From NCBI GenBank assembly GCA_013203755.1, contig JABMPI010000142.1:1-23643 (forward strand): a stretch of DNA of 23,643 nt, given 5' to 3'. The notes under the pieces were generated by a model. It was given only the letters and a program-made list of their open reading frames with translations. It was not told where the DNA came from and did no database searches. The position numbers and the translations under genes were made by a program. This stretch comes from Bacteroidota bacterium. GTDB taxonomy: Bacteria; Bacteroidota; Bacteroidia; Bacteroidales; Prolixibacteraceae. This document shows, in pieces, positions 7,507-15,087 of the stretch (position 1 is its first letter; every line of letters starts with the position of its first letter).

Positions 7507-9150
7507 CTAATATTTTGCAACCAAAGGCATTTTCCTTCCAAAGCCAAAAGCTTTGGAACTCACTCTTAAAATTGGTGCCGCCTGAAATCGTTTATATTCG
7601 TTCATATTTACCATACGAATCACCCGATTTACAACCTGTTCATCAAATCCTTTTTCAATAATCTCGTTTGGCGATTTATTCATTTCTATATAATCGAACA
7701 AAATCTCATCTAAATCTTCGTATGCTGGTAACGAATCGGTGTCCTTTTGGTCGGGTCGCAACTCTGCCGAAGGTGGTTTTACAATCGTATTTTCTGGAAT
7801 TACCTCGCCATTTTTATTCATAAAACGCGAAAGTTTAAAAACATCCATTTTATACACATCTCCCAGCACAGCAATTCCACCGTTCATATCGCCGTACAAT
7901 GTGCCGTACCCAACTGCACTTTCGCTTTTATTTGTAGTATTTAGCAGAATGTACCCAAATTTATTGGAAATAGCCATTACATAAACGCCACGCGCACGAG
8001 CCTGAATATTCTCCTCGGTAACATCGGCAACTGTGCCTTCGAAAAGTGGTGCAAGTTCCTGTTCAAACTTATCAACAGCAGCTTGAATGTTTACAATATC
8101 ATATCGAATTTTAAGATTTTTAGCCAATTCGATTGCATCGTTTACACTATGGTCCGAAGAATATTTTGAAGGCATAAGTAAAACACGTACATTTTCGGCA
8201 CCCAAAGCACGAACCGCCAATACTACAGTAACAGCAGAATCTATACCTCCTGACAGTCCAAGTGTTGCCTTTTTAAAACCCATTTTCTGAAAATAATCAC
8301 GAATTCCCAAAACCAGGGCGTCGTGAATTTTCTCAATGGTCTCCGCCTTTCTTTGAAGTATCTTTTCACTTGTATCTGCTGTATCAATAATTAGACTATC
8401 CTCTTCAAAATATTTAAGCTCTTTTTTGATTTCTCCCTTTTCATCAATAAAAACCGAACCTCCATCAAAAATTAATTCGGTTTGTGCCCCAACCTGGTTC
8501 ACATAAAAAATTGGAACTTTATACCTTTTTGCTTTGTTAATCAATACATTTTTTCGCCAACCTTCCTGATTATACGAAAAAGGTGAAGCTGACAAATTCA
8601 CCACAAAATCAGGATTAAACTTTGAAAGTTCTTCCATAGGTGACGTTTGGTACAATTTATCTTTCCCAAACTCATTTGCAGTTGGCAGTTCGTCCCACAA
8701 ATCTTCGCAAATTGTAACTGCAATTTTTTCACCTTTGTACTCTACAATTTCAAATTCGTTATTGGGTTCAAAATGGCGGTATTCATCAAAAATATCGTAA
8801 GTAGGCAGCAATGTTTTATTGTGAACGCTTTTAATTTTACCCTCAGCTAAAAAAAAGGCCGAATTATACAATTGCTTTCCTTTATCACTTTCATTTATTC
8901 TTGGCGCTCCAATTATAGCTGCAATACCAATACAATTTGTTGCTATTTTAGAAACAGCAACTTCGGCTTTCTGAATAAATTCTTTTTTCTCTAATAAATC
9001 GTGCGGGTAATAACCGGTTACCGACAGCTCTGAAAAAACCACCAAATCGGCACCATTTATTTTCGCACTATTTATTTGCTGAATAATTTTTTCAGAGTTT
9101 CCCTCAAAATCGCCAATGGTATAATTTAGTTGTGCAATTGCAACTTTCAT
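7507..9150 (-). CDS. nadE: Glutamine-dependent NAD+ synthase
   Basis: NadE makes NAD+ from deamido-NAD+ with ATP, taking ammonia from glutamine, as the last step of NAD synthesis. The 547-residue protein has two domains. The nitrilase-type glutaminase (about 1-255) has the Glu41-Lys112-Cys148 triad, seen in VVFSELSVTGY, HNKTLLPTYD and VTICEDLW. The synthetase (about 265-547) has the PP-loop SGGIDS at 299-304, followed by NTTNKSE and the GDMNGG and KPPSAELRPDQKD regions. The length is normal for the glutamine-using form. It is divergent from gldB (116 bases between start codons). From memory, nadE and gldB are often neighbours in Bacteroidota. Confidence 0.95.
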   Translation of the reverse strand: MKVAIAQLNYTIGDFEGNSEKIIQQINSAKINGADLVVFSELSVTGYYPHDLLEKKEFIQKAEVAVSKIATNCIGIAAIIGAPRINESDKGKQLYNSAFFLAEGKIKSVHNKTLLPTYDIFDEYRHFEPNNEFEIVEYKGEKIAVTICEDLWDELPTANEFGKDKLYQTSPMEELSKFNPDFVVNLSASPFSYNQEGWRKNVLINKAKRYKVPIFYVNQVGAQTELIFDGGSVFIDEKGEIKKELKYFEEDSLIIDTADTSEKILQRKAETIEKIHDALVLGIRDYFQKMGFKKATLGLSGGIDSAVTVVLAVRALGAENVRVLLMPSKYSSDHSVNDAIELAKNLKIRYDIVNIQAAVDKFEQELAPLFEGTVADVTEENIQARARGVYVMAISNKFGYILLNTTNKSESAVGYGTLYGDMNGGIAVLGDVYKMDVFKLSRFMNKNGEVIPENTIVKPPSAELRPDQKDTDSLPAYEDLDEILFDYIEMNKSPNEIIEKGFDEQVVNRVIRMVNMNEYKRFQAAPILRVSSKAFGFGRKMPLVAKY

Positions 9151-9266
9151 ATAAAGAATTTAAAGTTGAATGTATAAAGTTCAAAGTCGATTGCAAATCT
9201 CCAATTTTTAGTTCAATTTCGCAATATTTTTTACATAGAACCGTATTGAATTAAATATGAAATAAG

Positions 9267-10283
9267 ATGAGCCTTTTAAATCGATTAGTTTTTGCCTTGT
9301 TTTTTGTCTCAATTTTTTTTGCGTGCAAAAAAAATCCGCTTAAAGTTAATGTGTCTGATATAAAAACTGACATTAAAATAGTGCGATTTGACGACAAATT
9401 ATTTTCAATTGAACCCAGAGAAGCTTTAAAAGATATTAGTGAACTAAGTAATGCACACCCCGATTTTTTCAACCTTTTCACCCATCGAATTATACGAATT
9501 GGCGGAATTGGAGACGACGAGTTTGCTGATTTATTTATGCAGTTTGTAAATGATACGATGATTTTAAATGTGAAAAATTTAGTTGAGAATGAATTCTCTG
9601 ATTTTCAAAATACTGAAAAACAAATTAACAAGGCTTTCAAATATTTTCAATACCATTTCCCCGAGAAAGAACTTCCAACTGTGTATGTATATATTTCCGG
9701 ATTTAACCAATCTGTAGTTACTGCTGAAAACATTATCGGTATTAGTTTAGATAAATATCTCGGAAAAGATTGCTCCTACTATCAGCAATTGAGCACAACG
9801 CCGCAATACAAAATACAGAATATGCACAAAGCCAAACTAGTTTCGGATGTTGCATACGCGTGGGGAATTACCGAATTTGAAGAGACCAACCAAGCCACTA
9901 ATTTAATGGGGAATATAATTCACCACGGTAAATTAATGTACTTTGTAGATGCTATGTTACCAACAACTCCCGATTCGTTGAAGATTGGATACAGCACCTC
10001 ACAAGTAGAATTTTGCAAAAATAACGAAGCTAAAATGTGGGGTTATTTGGTAGAAAAGAAAATGCTATTTTCCACAAACCGCATGGATATTATCCGCTAC
10101 ATAAACGACGGTCCAACAACCAGTGGGTTTCCTGCTGAATCGCCAGCACGTGCAGGCGTTTGGATTGGCAGGCAAATTGTTCGGCAATACATGCAAAAAC
10201 ACCCCGAAATAACGCTTGCAGAATTGATGCAAAACAGCGACTACCAGCAAATCTTGAATGACTCTGAATATTTTCCGGAATAA
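9267..10283 (+). CDS. gldB: GldB-family lipoprotein
   Basis: The 338-residue protein begins with a hydrophobic signal and a lipobox-like FFAC with Cys20, followed by basic residues, so it should be a membrane-anchored lipoprotein. The body resembles GldB: KIVRFDDKLFSI near the start, HPDFFNLF, a TENIIGISLDKYLG-like segment (here AENIIGISLDKYLG), MGNIIHHGKLMYFVDAMLP, and a C-terminal AGVWIGRQIVRQYM. GldB was found in Flavobacterium as needed for gliding, but homologues occur in many non-gliding Bacteroidota, so motility cannot be concluded from it. The family looks related to zinc-peptidase-like folds, but I see no HExxH. gldC, its usual partner in Flavobacterium, is not adjacent. The gene ends before a hairpin terminator. 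Confidence 0.87.
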   Translation: MSLLNRLVFALFFVSIFFACKKNPLKVNVSDIKTDIKIVRFDDKLFSIEPREALKDISELSNAHPDFFNLFTHRIIRIGGIGDDEFADLFMQFVNDTMILNVKNLVENEFSDFQNTEKQINKAFKYFQYHFPEKELPTVYVYISGFNQSVVTAENIIGISLDKYLGKDCSYYQQLSTTPQYKIQNMHKAKLVSDVAYAWGITEFEETNQATNLMGNIIHHGKLMYFVDAMLPTTPDSLKIGYSTSQVEFCKNNEAKMWGYLVEKKMLFSTNRMDIIRYINDGPTTSGFPAESPARAGVWIGRQIVRQYMQKHPEITLAELMQNSDYQQILNDSEYFPE

Positions 10284-10305
10284 AATATTTTGAAGAATAT
10301 AAAAC

Positions 10306-10345
10306 AACAAGCCCGGCAAACTTAATTTACCGGGCTTGTTTTTAT
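10306..10345 (+). terminator. Hairpin terminator between gldB and the DUF1080 gene
   Basis: A perfect 11-bp stem (10306-10316 with 10330-10340) encloses a 13-base loop and is followed by a T-rich run. It lies 22 bases after the gldB stop. On the other strand the hairpin is followed by a weaker T-rich stretch, so it may also end transcripts of the convergent gene. Confidence 0.85.
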
Positions 10346-10429
10346 TTTATCCCTTTATACGCAGAGCAAAATCTGTTTAACTAATAGCAGATCTCTCAAG
10401 CATACTTCTTACTAAATGACAGGAATATT

Positions 10430-11173
10430 TTATTGAGCTAATACTTTTATATTTCTGTACCAAACATCATCACCATGATCTTGCAAAGCAAATACACCAG
10501 ATTTAGCCATTTTTGCCCAATCAGGGTTTAACTCCGGGAATTTTGAATCGGCAACCATTTTGTTCCAGTCCTCTGTCCACAAGTGGTATTCCAAAACAGT
10601 TTCTCCATTTTGCCTGTGCCAAACACTACCTTTAAATACTTCAATTTCGATTGAGTTCCATTCGCCAACTGGTTTTGCATTCTGTGGATTTGCAGGAATT
10701 AAGTCATACAAAGAACCTGCCATGCGGTTTCCATTTTTTCCAGCACGCGCATCTGGATGTTTTTCGTTATCCAGAACCTGCATTTCGGGAGCTGTTTTAT
10801 ATATTGGCCACCCTTCTACTTCTTTTCCCAAATAGAAAATACCCGAGTTACCACCTTCAGAAATTTTCCATTCCATTTTTAAGCGAAAATTCGAAAACTC
10901 TTTGTCGTATAAAATGTCACCTCCATCTTTTGCACCGGCTTCTCCTTCGCCAGAACCTTTGCAATGCAATGTTCCTTCAACAACTTCCCAACCAGTTGGA
11001 AAATCTGGTCGGTTATTACCGCGCCATCCAGTGCTTGTTTCACCATCAAAAAGTAAAACCCAACCTTCGGCTTTTTCTTTTTTAGTTAACTGATTTGGAC
11101 CCGCCGGGCCACTTTCGCATGAAATTGCAAAAACAAACGCACTTGCCATTAGAAATGAAAATATTTTTCTCAT
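10430..11173 (-). CDS. 3-keto-disaccharide hydrolase (DUF1080) family lipoprotein
   Basis: A 247-residue protein with a lipoprotein signal (AISC, Cys19), so it is exported and membrane-anchored. The mature part is a DUF1080 / 3-keto-disaccharide hydrolase domain of beta-sandwich (LamG-like) type. Family signs are EGWVLLFDGETSTGW, GGDILYDKEFSNFRLKMEWK, GGNSGIFYLGKE, APEMQVLDNEKHPDA, AGSLYDLIP, GEWNSIEIEV and a GVFALQDHGDDVWYRNIKV end. Characterised members act on 3-keto glycosides made by Gfo/Idh-type oxidoreductases, but no such oxidoreductase is in this window and the exact substrate is unknown. It stands alone, divergent from pfkA (212 bases between starts) and convergent with gldB. Confidence 0.9.
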   Translation of the reverse strand: MRKIFSFLMASAFVFAISCESGPAGPNQLTKKEKAEGWVLLFDGETSTGWRGNNRPDFPTGWEVVEGTLHCKGSGEGEAGAKDGGDILYDKEFSNFRLKMEWKISEGGNSGIFYLGKEVEGWPIYKTAPEMQVLDNEKHPDARAGKNGNRMAGSLYDLIPANPQNAKPVGEWNSIEIEVFKGSVWHRQNGETVLEYHLWTEDWNKMVADSKFPELNPDWAKMAKSGVFALQDHGDDVWYRNIKVLAQ

Positions 11174-11232
11174 TTTAAATTATTTAATTGGTTATTGATT
11201 TCAATGTTAAACCGATACAAAAAGCGAAAGTA

Positions 11233-11240
11233 CAAAAATA
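11233..11240 (-). promoter_or_regulatory. Candidate -7 box for the DUF1080 lipoprotein gene
   Basis: On the minus strand TATTTTTG fits TAnnTTTG and lies about 60 bases before the ATG at 11173. No clear -33 element is seen. A second, weaker box (TACTTTCG) overlaps just downstream. Confidence 0.3.
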
Positions 11241-11385
11241 GTAAAAACTGCACTCCACTTTATCTGGTTTTTATATCAACTTTTAGTAAAAGTTTAATTT
11301 ATACTGCCAAAATTTTAACAAATTCAAAACTTCTTTTGTAGTTTCGGTTATCGAAATCGAAAACAATAATCAAAAGTATAAGAAT

Positions 11386-12432
11386 ATGAGTACTTCTACA
11401 AAACCAAAAAGGATTGGAATTTTAACTGCCGGAGGCGACTGCCCGGGTTTAAATGCGGCAATCAGAGGAGTTGGAAAAACGGCAATTGTGAAATATGGGA
11501 TGGAGGTTCTTGGATTTAATGCGGGTTATTCCGGTTTAATAAATTGCGATTATTTTGAATTAAAAGAGTCGCAACTTTCGGGGATACTAACCTTGGGAGG
11601 AACCATCTTAGGTACTTCGCGCGAAAAACCATACAAACTGGTTAAAAATGGCAAAAAAGAGATAGACAAACCTGAAAAAATAAAACAGACTTATAACGAG
11701 TTAGGTCTCGACTGTGTGGTATGCATTGGAGGAAACGGCACCATGAAAACTGCGAGCATGTTGGCAAAAGAGGGATTAAATGTGGTAGGTATTCCAAAAA
11801 CCATTGATAACGATGTTTGGGGAACTGACGTAACTTTTGGTTTCGATTCGGCAGTGCAAATTGCCACTGATGCCATCGACCGCCTACACACTACAGCCAA
11901 CTCGCACCAACGAGTAATGATTATTGAAGTTATGGGACATCAAGCAGGTTGGCTGGCACTCTATTCGGGATTAGCAGGCGGCGGCGATATTATTTTATTA
12001 CCTGAATTGAATTATAACATCCGCTCGGTCTGCAAAAAAATTGAGAGCCGTTACGAAGAAAATAAACCTTATTCTATTGTGGTGGTTGCTGAAGGAATTA
12101 CCCACCCAAAAGGGAAATCGGCTGCTTTACACGTTTCCGAAGCCATACAAACTTACACAGGAATAGAAACACGCGAGACCGTACTTGGTTATACTCAGCG
12201 CGGTGGTTCGCCTTCGGCAATGGACAGAATTTTGGCCACGCGTTACGGAGCATTTGCTGCAGAATGTATTGCTGATGGGAATTTCGGATCTATGGTTGCC
12301 ATAAAAAACAACGAAGTTACAACCGTACCTCTTGAAGTAGTTGGTGGAAAATTACGTTTGGTTAAACCTGAGTTTTCACTTATCGACAAAGCCCGGAAAA
12401 TGGGTGTTTCGTTTGGCGATGAGTTTTTATAG
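11386..12432 (+). CDS. pfkA: 6-phosphofructokinase (mixed-type, group III-like)
   Basis: Phosphorylates fructose 6-phosphate in glycolysis. The 348-residue protein has LTAGGDCPGLNAAIRG at residues 13-28, GGNGT at 115-119, PKTIDND at 137-143 with the catalytic Asp141, EVMGHQAGW near 181-189, and ETVLGYTQRGG in the C-terminal half. By E. coli numbering, Gly118 equals Gly104 (favours ATP) and Lys138 equals position 124 (Lys in PPi-dependent enzymes). This Gly/Lys pairing is known from ATP-using group III enzymes. Asn117 replaces the Mg-linked Asp103, and His185 sits where the F6P-binding Arg is usual. The phosphoryl donor is most likely ATP but is not certain. The gene is monocistronic: it starts after a 212-base divergent gap and ends at a strong terminator. 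Confidence 0.92.
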   Translation: MSTSTKPKRIGILTAGGDCPGLNAAIRGVGKTAIVKYGMEVLGFNAGYSGLINCDYFELKESQLSGILTLGGTILGTSREKPYKLVKNGKKEIDKPEKIKQTYNELGLDCVVCIGGNGTMKTASMLAKEGLNVVGIPKTIDNDVWGTDVTFGFDSAVQIATDAIDRLHTTANSHQRVMIIEVMGHQAGWLALYSGLAGGGDIILLPELNYNIRSVCKKIESRYEENKPYSIVVVAEGITHPKGKSAALHVSEAIQTYTGIETRETVLGYTQRGGSPSAMDRILATRYGAFAAECIADGNFGSMVAIKNNEVTTVPLEVVGGKLRLVKPEFSLIDKARKMGVSFGDEFL

Positions 12433-12454
12433 GAATAAAGGATTAAGGATAAAA

Positions 12455-12502
12455 AAGAACCGTTCTGTCATTTTAAAAATCCGATAGAACGGTTCTTCCT
12501 TT
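12455..12502 (+). terminator. Bidirectional terminator between pfkA and the rsmG operon
   Basis: A 12-bp perfect stem (12455-12466 with 12486-12497), extendable by three pairs including one G-T, has a T5 run on its plus-strand 3' side. The A6 run at its left gives a T6 run on the minus strand. It lies 22 bases after the pfkA stop and 15 bases after the restored rsmG stop at 12513, so it can serve both convergent units. Confidence 0.88.
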
Positions 12503-12512
12503 TTACATTTAG

Positions 12513-13132
12513 TTACAAAGGTAAATGCAAAACCTTTTTTGTTTCAAAAAATTCCTCATTAAAATATTCAGCTAAATCCTGAACAAAAATATTCCGTTTA
12601 AAAGGATTAATTTCCTCAGACAAATCACCGCCTTTCAAATAAATTATTCCGTTTGGTATTGCATTTTTTTTTTCCTTGCAATATTTTTCTCAACCCACTG
12701 AACAAACTCAGGCAGCTTCGTCACTGCACGGCTAACCACAAAATCGTATTCTTCTTTTAGCTCCTCTGCACGAATTTTTTCTGCTTTAACATTCAAAAGT
12801 CTTAGCGAATCGGCTACACCATTAACAACTTTAATTTTTTTCCCTATGGAATCGACCAAATGAAACTTAACTTTTGGATACATAATTGCCAGTGGAATTC
12901 CGGGGAAACCGCCTCCGGTTCCAACATCCAGCACTTTTGTGCCGGGATTAAAACGTATAAATTTCGCAATTGCCAACGAATGTAAAACATGGCGCTCGTA
13001 AAACTCAGAAAAGTCCTTTCTAGAAATTACATTTATCTGAGCATTCCACTCTGCATAAAGTGGTTGCAATTGTTCAAAAAGTTCAATTTGTTTTGAAGTT
13101 AAATCGGGAAAATATTTTAAAATCTTATCCAT
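12513..13132 (-). CDS. rsmG: 16S rRNA (guanine(527)-N7)-methyltransferase RsmG, split by a -1 shift at an A10 tract
   Basis: RsmG methylates N7 of G527 in 16S rRNA with SAM. From ATG at 13132 the frame encodes 162 residues, with a good RsmG fold (EFYERHVLHSLAIAKFI, SAM motif LDVGTGGGFPGIPLAI, HLVDSIGKKIKV, DFVVSRAV). It runs into a stray tail MQYQTE and stops at 12644. The family's missing end lies directly downstream in the -1 frame: NAIPNGIIYLKGGDL to KKVLHLPL, stopping at 12513. The switch is at ten A's (T10 at 12664-12673 on the plus strand). A -1 slip or an eleventh A gives a 206-residue protein, the normal RsmG length. Causes could be a sequencing error, a real mutation, or programmed slippage. 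It is last in the operon with the sigma factor and glycosyltransferase, 14 bases after the sigma gene. Confidence 0.88.
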
Positions 13133-13146
13133 TTAGCAGCATTGCA

Positions 13147-13755
13147 TCAGTTATAATCATTCATCTCGGTAGTTTCAATCATTTTAAACAGCATTTGACG
13201 CGCCCTAAATAGTTGCGCCTTAACTGTACCGAGTGGCAAACTTAACTCTTTTGCAATTTCTTCGTACGAAAACTCACGGAAATAACGCAATTCAACTAAA
13301 ATTTGATAACGTGGTTTTAACCGGCGAACAACCTTTCTCAGTAAAATAGCTTTTTGTATTCGAATTAGTTTCTCTTCCGGATTCAGCTCTTTCGACTTCA
13401 ACCGAATCTGTTCGCCATTTTCAGTTTGCTCATTATTTTCTATGGAAATATGAACTCCCTTTTTCTTGCGCAAAAAATCGATGCAATTGTTCGATGCAAT
13501 TTTAAACAACCATGTACTAAATGCAAATGTGGGTGAATATTGGTGTAGGTTTTTAAAAGCTTTTCCAAATGCTTCCAGAGTAAGATCCTCTGCATCGCTA
13601 CGATTATTAACCATTCTTAGCAGCATAAAATAGATGGCATCTTTGTATCGGGCTAATAATCGGGCAAAAGCTTTTTCATCGCCTTGAATGGCAGTTTTTA
13701 CCAGTTCGTAATCTTGACGAGCCTTATCCGATAATTTTATACTTTGCTCTTCCAT
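13147..13755 (-). CDS. ECF-type RNA polymerase sigma factor
   Basis: A 202-residue sigma-70 family protein with only regions 2 and 4, as in extracytoplasmic-function sigma factors. Region 2 is about residues 26-98 (FARLLARYKDAIYFMLLRMV, DAEDLTLEAFGKAFKNL, FSTWLFKIASNNCIDFLRKKK). Region 4 is about 132-195 (LKPRYQILVELRYFREFSYEEIAKEL and the recognition-helix segment PLGTVKAQLFRARQML). The linker (about 100-130) is charged. No anti-sigma factor lies beside it, so its signal and regulon are unknown. The ATG at 13755 lies inside the end of the upstream glycosyltransferase gene (32-base overlap), suggesting translational coupling, and rsmG follows 14 bases later. Confidence 0.93.
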   Translation of the reverse strand: MEEQSIKLSDKARQDYELVKTAIQGDEKAFARLLARYKDAIYFMLLRMVNNRSDAEDLTLEAFGKAFKNLHQYSPTFAFSTWLFKIASNNCIDFLRKKKGVHISIENNEQTENGEQIRLKSKELNPEEKLIRIQKAILLRKVVRRLKPRYQILVELRYFREFSYEEIAKELSLPLGTVKAQLFRARQMLFKMIETTEMNDYN

Positions 13756-14944
13756 CTCTTTTCTTGCTTTGTCGGTTAAAATGCCACTTATAAAATAGTT
13801 TTAAATAGGGCATTATTAAATCGTACAATAAGCAAGATATGAATATTTTACGTTCATTCAAACGGTTTTGTGTTATTTTTATGATAAATAAATAGGATAT
13901 AAACTGAAACCCCAGTAATCCAACAAATATTGGCCAAAATACCAGATGAGATACAATCGCAACAATTGCAACCGGAATAAATAACAATTTTGTCAATTCA
14001 TCGAAAGCCAAAACCACTCTTTTAAAAAATGACAAATGATTTTCAATACGTACGCATTTTTTCAATAAATCAATATAATCTTCGCGTTTTACCGAAACAG
14101 ACCTTCTAACAATACTCTCCTTTTCTAACAATATTGTAGTTGAACTTTTTCTGATAAATGCATTAATTATTAATTCCAGATTTACATATTGTTCTGTTAT
14201 TTTTTGAGCAAATCCGCCCATTTCGAAATACTTCTTTTTCTGAAAAGCAACATTATCTTCGGAATAAACAAAAGGGATACTGTTAAAAATGTAACCAATA
14301 CTTTTTTGATACTGCAAATAATTTTCAATTCGATAAAGGCGATTAAAAAACCCTTTCGACTGCTCAATATTTGAATAAGCAACTACTACCGTTTTATTAT
14401 CATTTATGCACTTCGAAAAAATGGACAACCAAGTATTTGAAACTTCTGAGATAGTTACAGGAAACGACAAAACCCAATCGTTAGCGGCAGCTTTTAATGC
14501 TATATTTTGAGCTAGCTTCATTGAATACCGGGTCTCTTGATTCAATACAGAAATTTTTAATCGATTGTATCTCTCCTTTAATAAGCCCAGAATCAAATAA
14601 GAATTATCTTGCGAATAGTCGTCTACTGCTACTATCTCGAAATCGATATCTTCTAAGGACAAAATTTTAGGGAGATTATTTTTTAGATTTTCCTCTTCGT
14701 TTCTAACCGTTACAATTAACGACAAAGGTTTTGCTTTTGCATTGCCGGAATCTACTTTTTTTCGAAACAATACCCTTCCTGTAAAAAGAAAGAGATAAAG
14801 TAATCTCGATAAAAGAAGCACAGCAAAAGTTGCCAGTAAAACCAGATCAATAAAAGTTAATGCATTAAAAATATTTTGAAAATTTTGAATCATTCGAGAT
14901 AAGGAAAAGTCGATTTTAATTAGCGGATTCAAAAATGTAAACAT
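13724..14944 (-). CDS. Membrane-bound family 2 glycosyltransferase-like protein, DxD motif missing
   Basis: A 406-residue protein with an N-terminal membrane helix (about 31-56), a GT-A type domain (about 72-275) and two or three C-terminal hydrophobic segments (about 318-357). The nucleotide-binding start is normal (LSLIVTVRNEEENL at 74-87, IVAVDDYSQDNS at 104-115), and so is SEDNVAFQKKKYFEMGGF at 228-245. Where the sugar-nucleotide metal motif DxD is expected, after the KAAANDWVL strand, the sequence reads SFPVTISE (160-167), with no Asp pair. The usual acceptor-base ED is also unclear (EQYVNLEL). It may be inactive or use an unusual donor. A second ATG at 14893 is possible. It is first in an operon with the sigma factor and rsmG, and divergent from tgt. 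Confidence 0.82.
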   Translation of the reverse strand: MFTFLNPLIKIDFSLSRMIQNFQNIFNALTFIDLVLLATFAVLLLSRLLYLFLFTGRVLFRKKVDSGNAKAKPLSLIVTVRNEEENLKNNLPKILSLEDIDFEIVAVDDYSQDNSYLILGLLKERYNRLKISVLNQETRYSMKLAQNIALKAAANDWVLSFPVTISEVSNTWLSIFSKCINDNKTVVVAYSNIEQSKGFFNRLYRIENYLQYQKSIGYIFNSIPFVYSEDNVAFQKKKYFEMGGFAQKITEQYVNLELIINAFIRKSSTTILLEKESIVRRSVSVKREDYIDLLKKCVRIENHLSFFKRVVLAFDELTKLLFIPVAIVAIVSHLVFWPIFVGLLGFQFISYLFIIKITQNRLNERKIFISCLLYDLIMPYLKLFYKWHFNRQSKKRDGRAKYKIIG

Positions 14945-15060
14945 TCAGTTCAAATTCAAAATTTTATTGAATAAAAGCGAATTAAATTTTCTTTTTATCA
15001 ATTAGAATAAATTAACAGGGTAACCGGAATATGTCACCCTTTCAATTCAAGTTTAATAGC

Positions 15061-15069
15061 TATATTTGC
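15061..15069 (+). promoter_or_regulatory. Candidate -7 box for tgt-lptG
   Basis: TATATTTGC matches the Bacteroidota -7 consensus TAnnTTTGC exactly and lies 18 bases before the tgt ATG. Upstream, TTTC at 15040-15043 is a poor -33 candidate with a 17-base spacer. The resulting leader would be very short. Confidence 0.42.
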
Positions 15070-15087
15070 CTCCTGAAAAAATGGTGA

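Noticed and set aside
9155..9190. Repeated AAAGTT-like units between nadE and gldB
   Set aside because: Short imperfect repeats in AT-rich sequence, with no clear symmetry or spacing.
10560..11093. Three overlapping plus-strand ORFs opposite the DUF1080 gene
   Set aside because: They are shadows of a confidently identified gene, with no recognisable motifs.
11342..11356. Inverted repeat TTTCG-GTTAT-CGAAA before pfkA as an operator
   Set aside because: Five-base arms in AT-rich DNA are expected by chance, and no second copy was noticed elsewhere.
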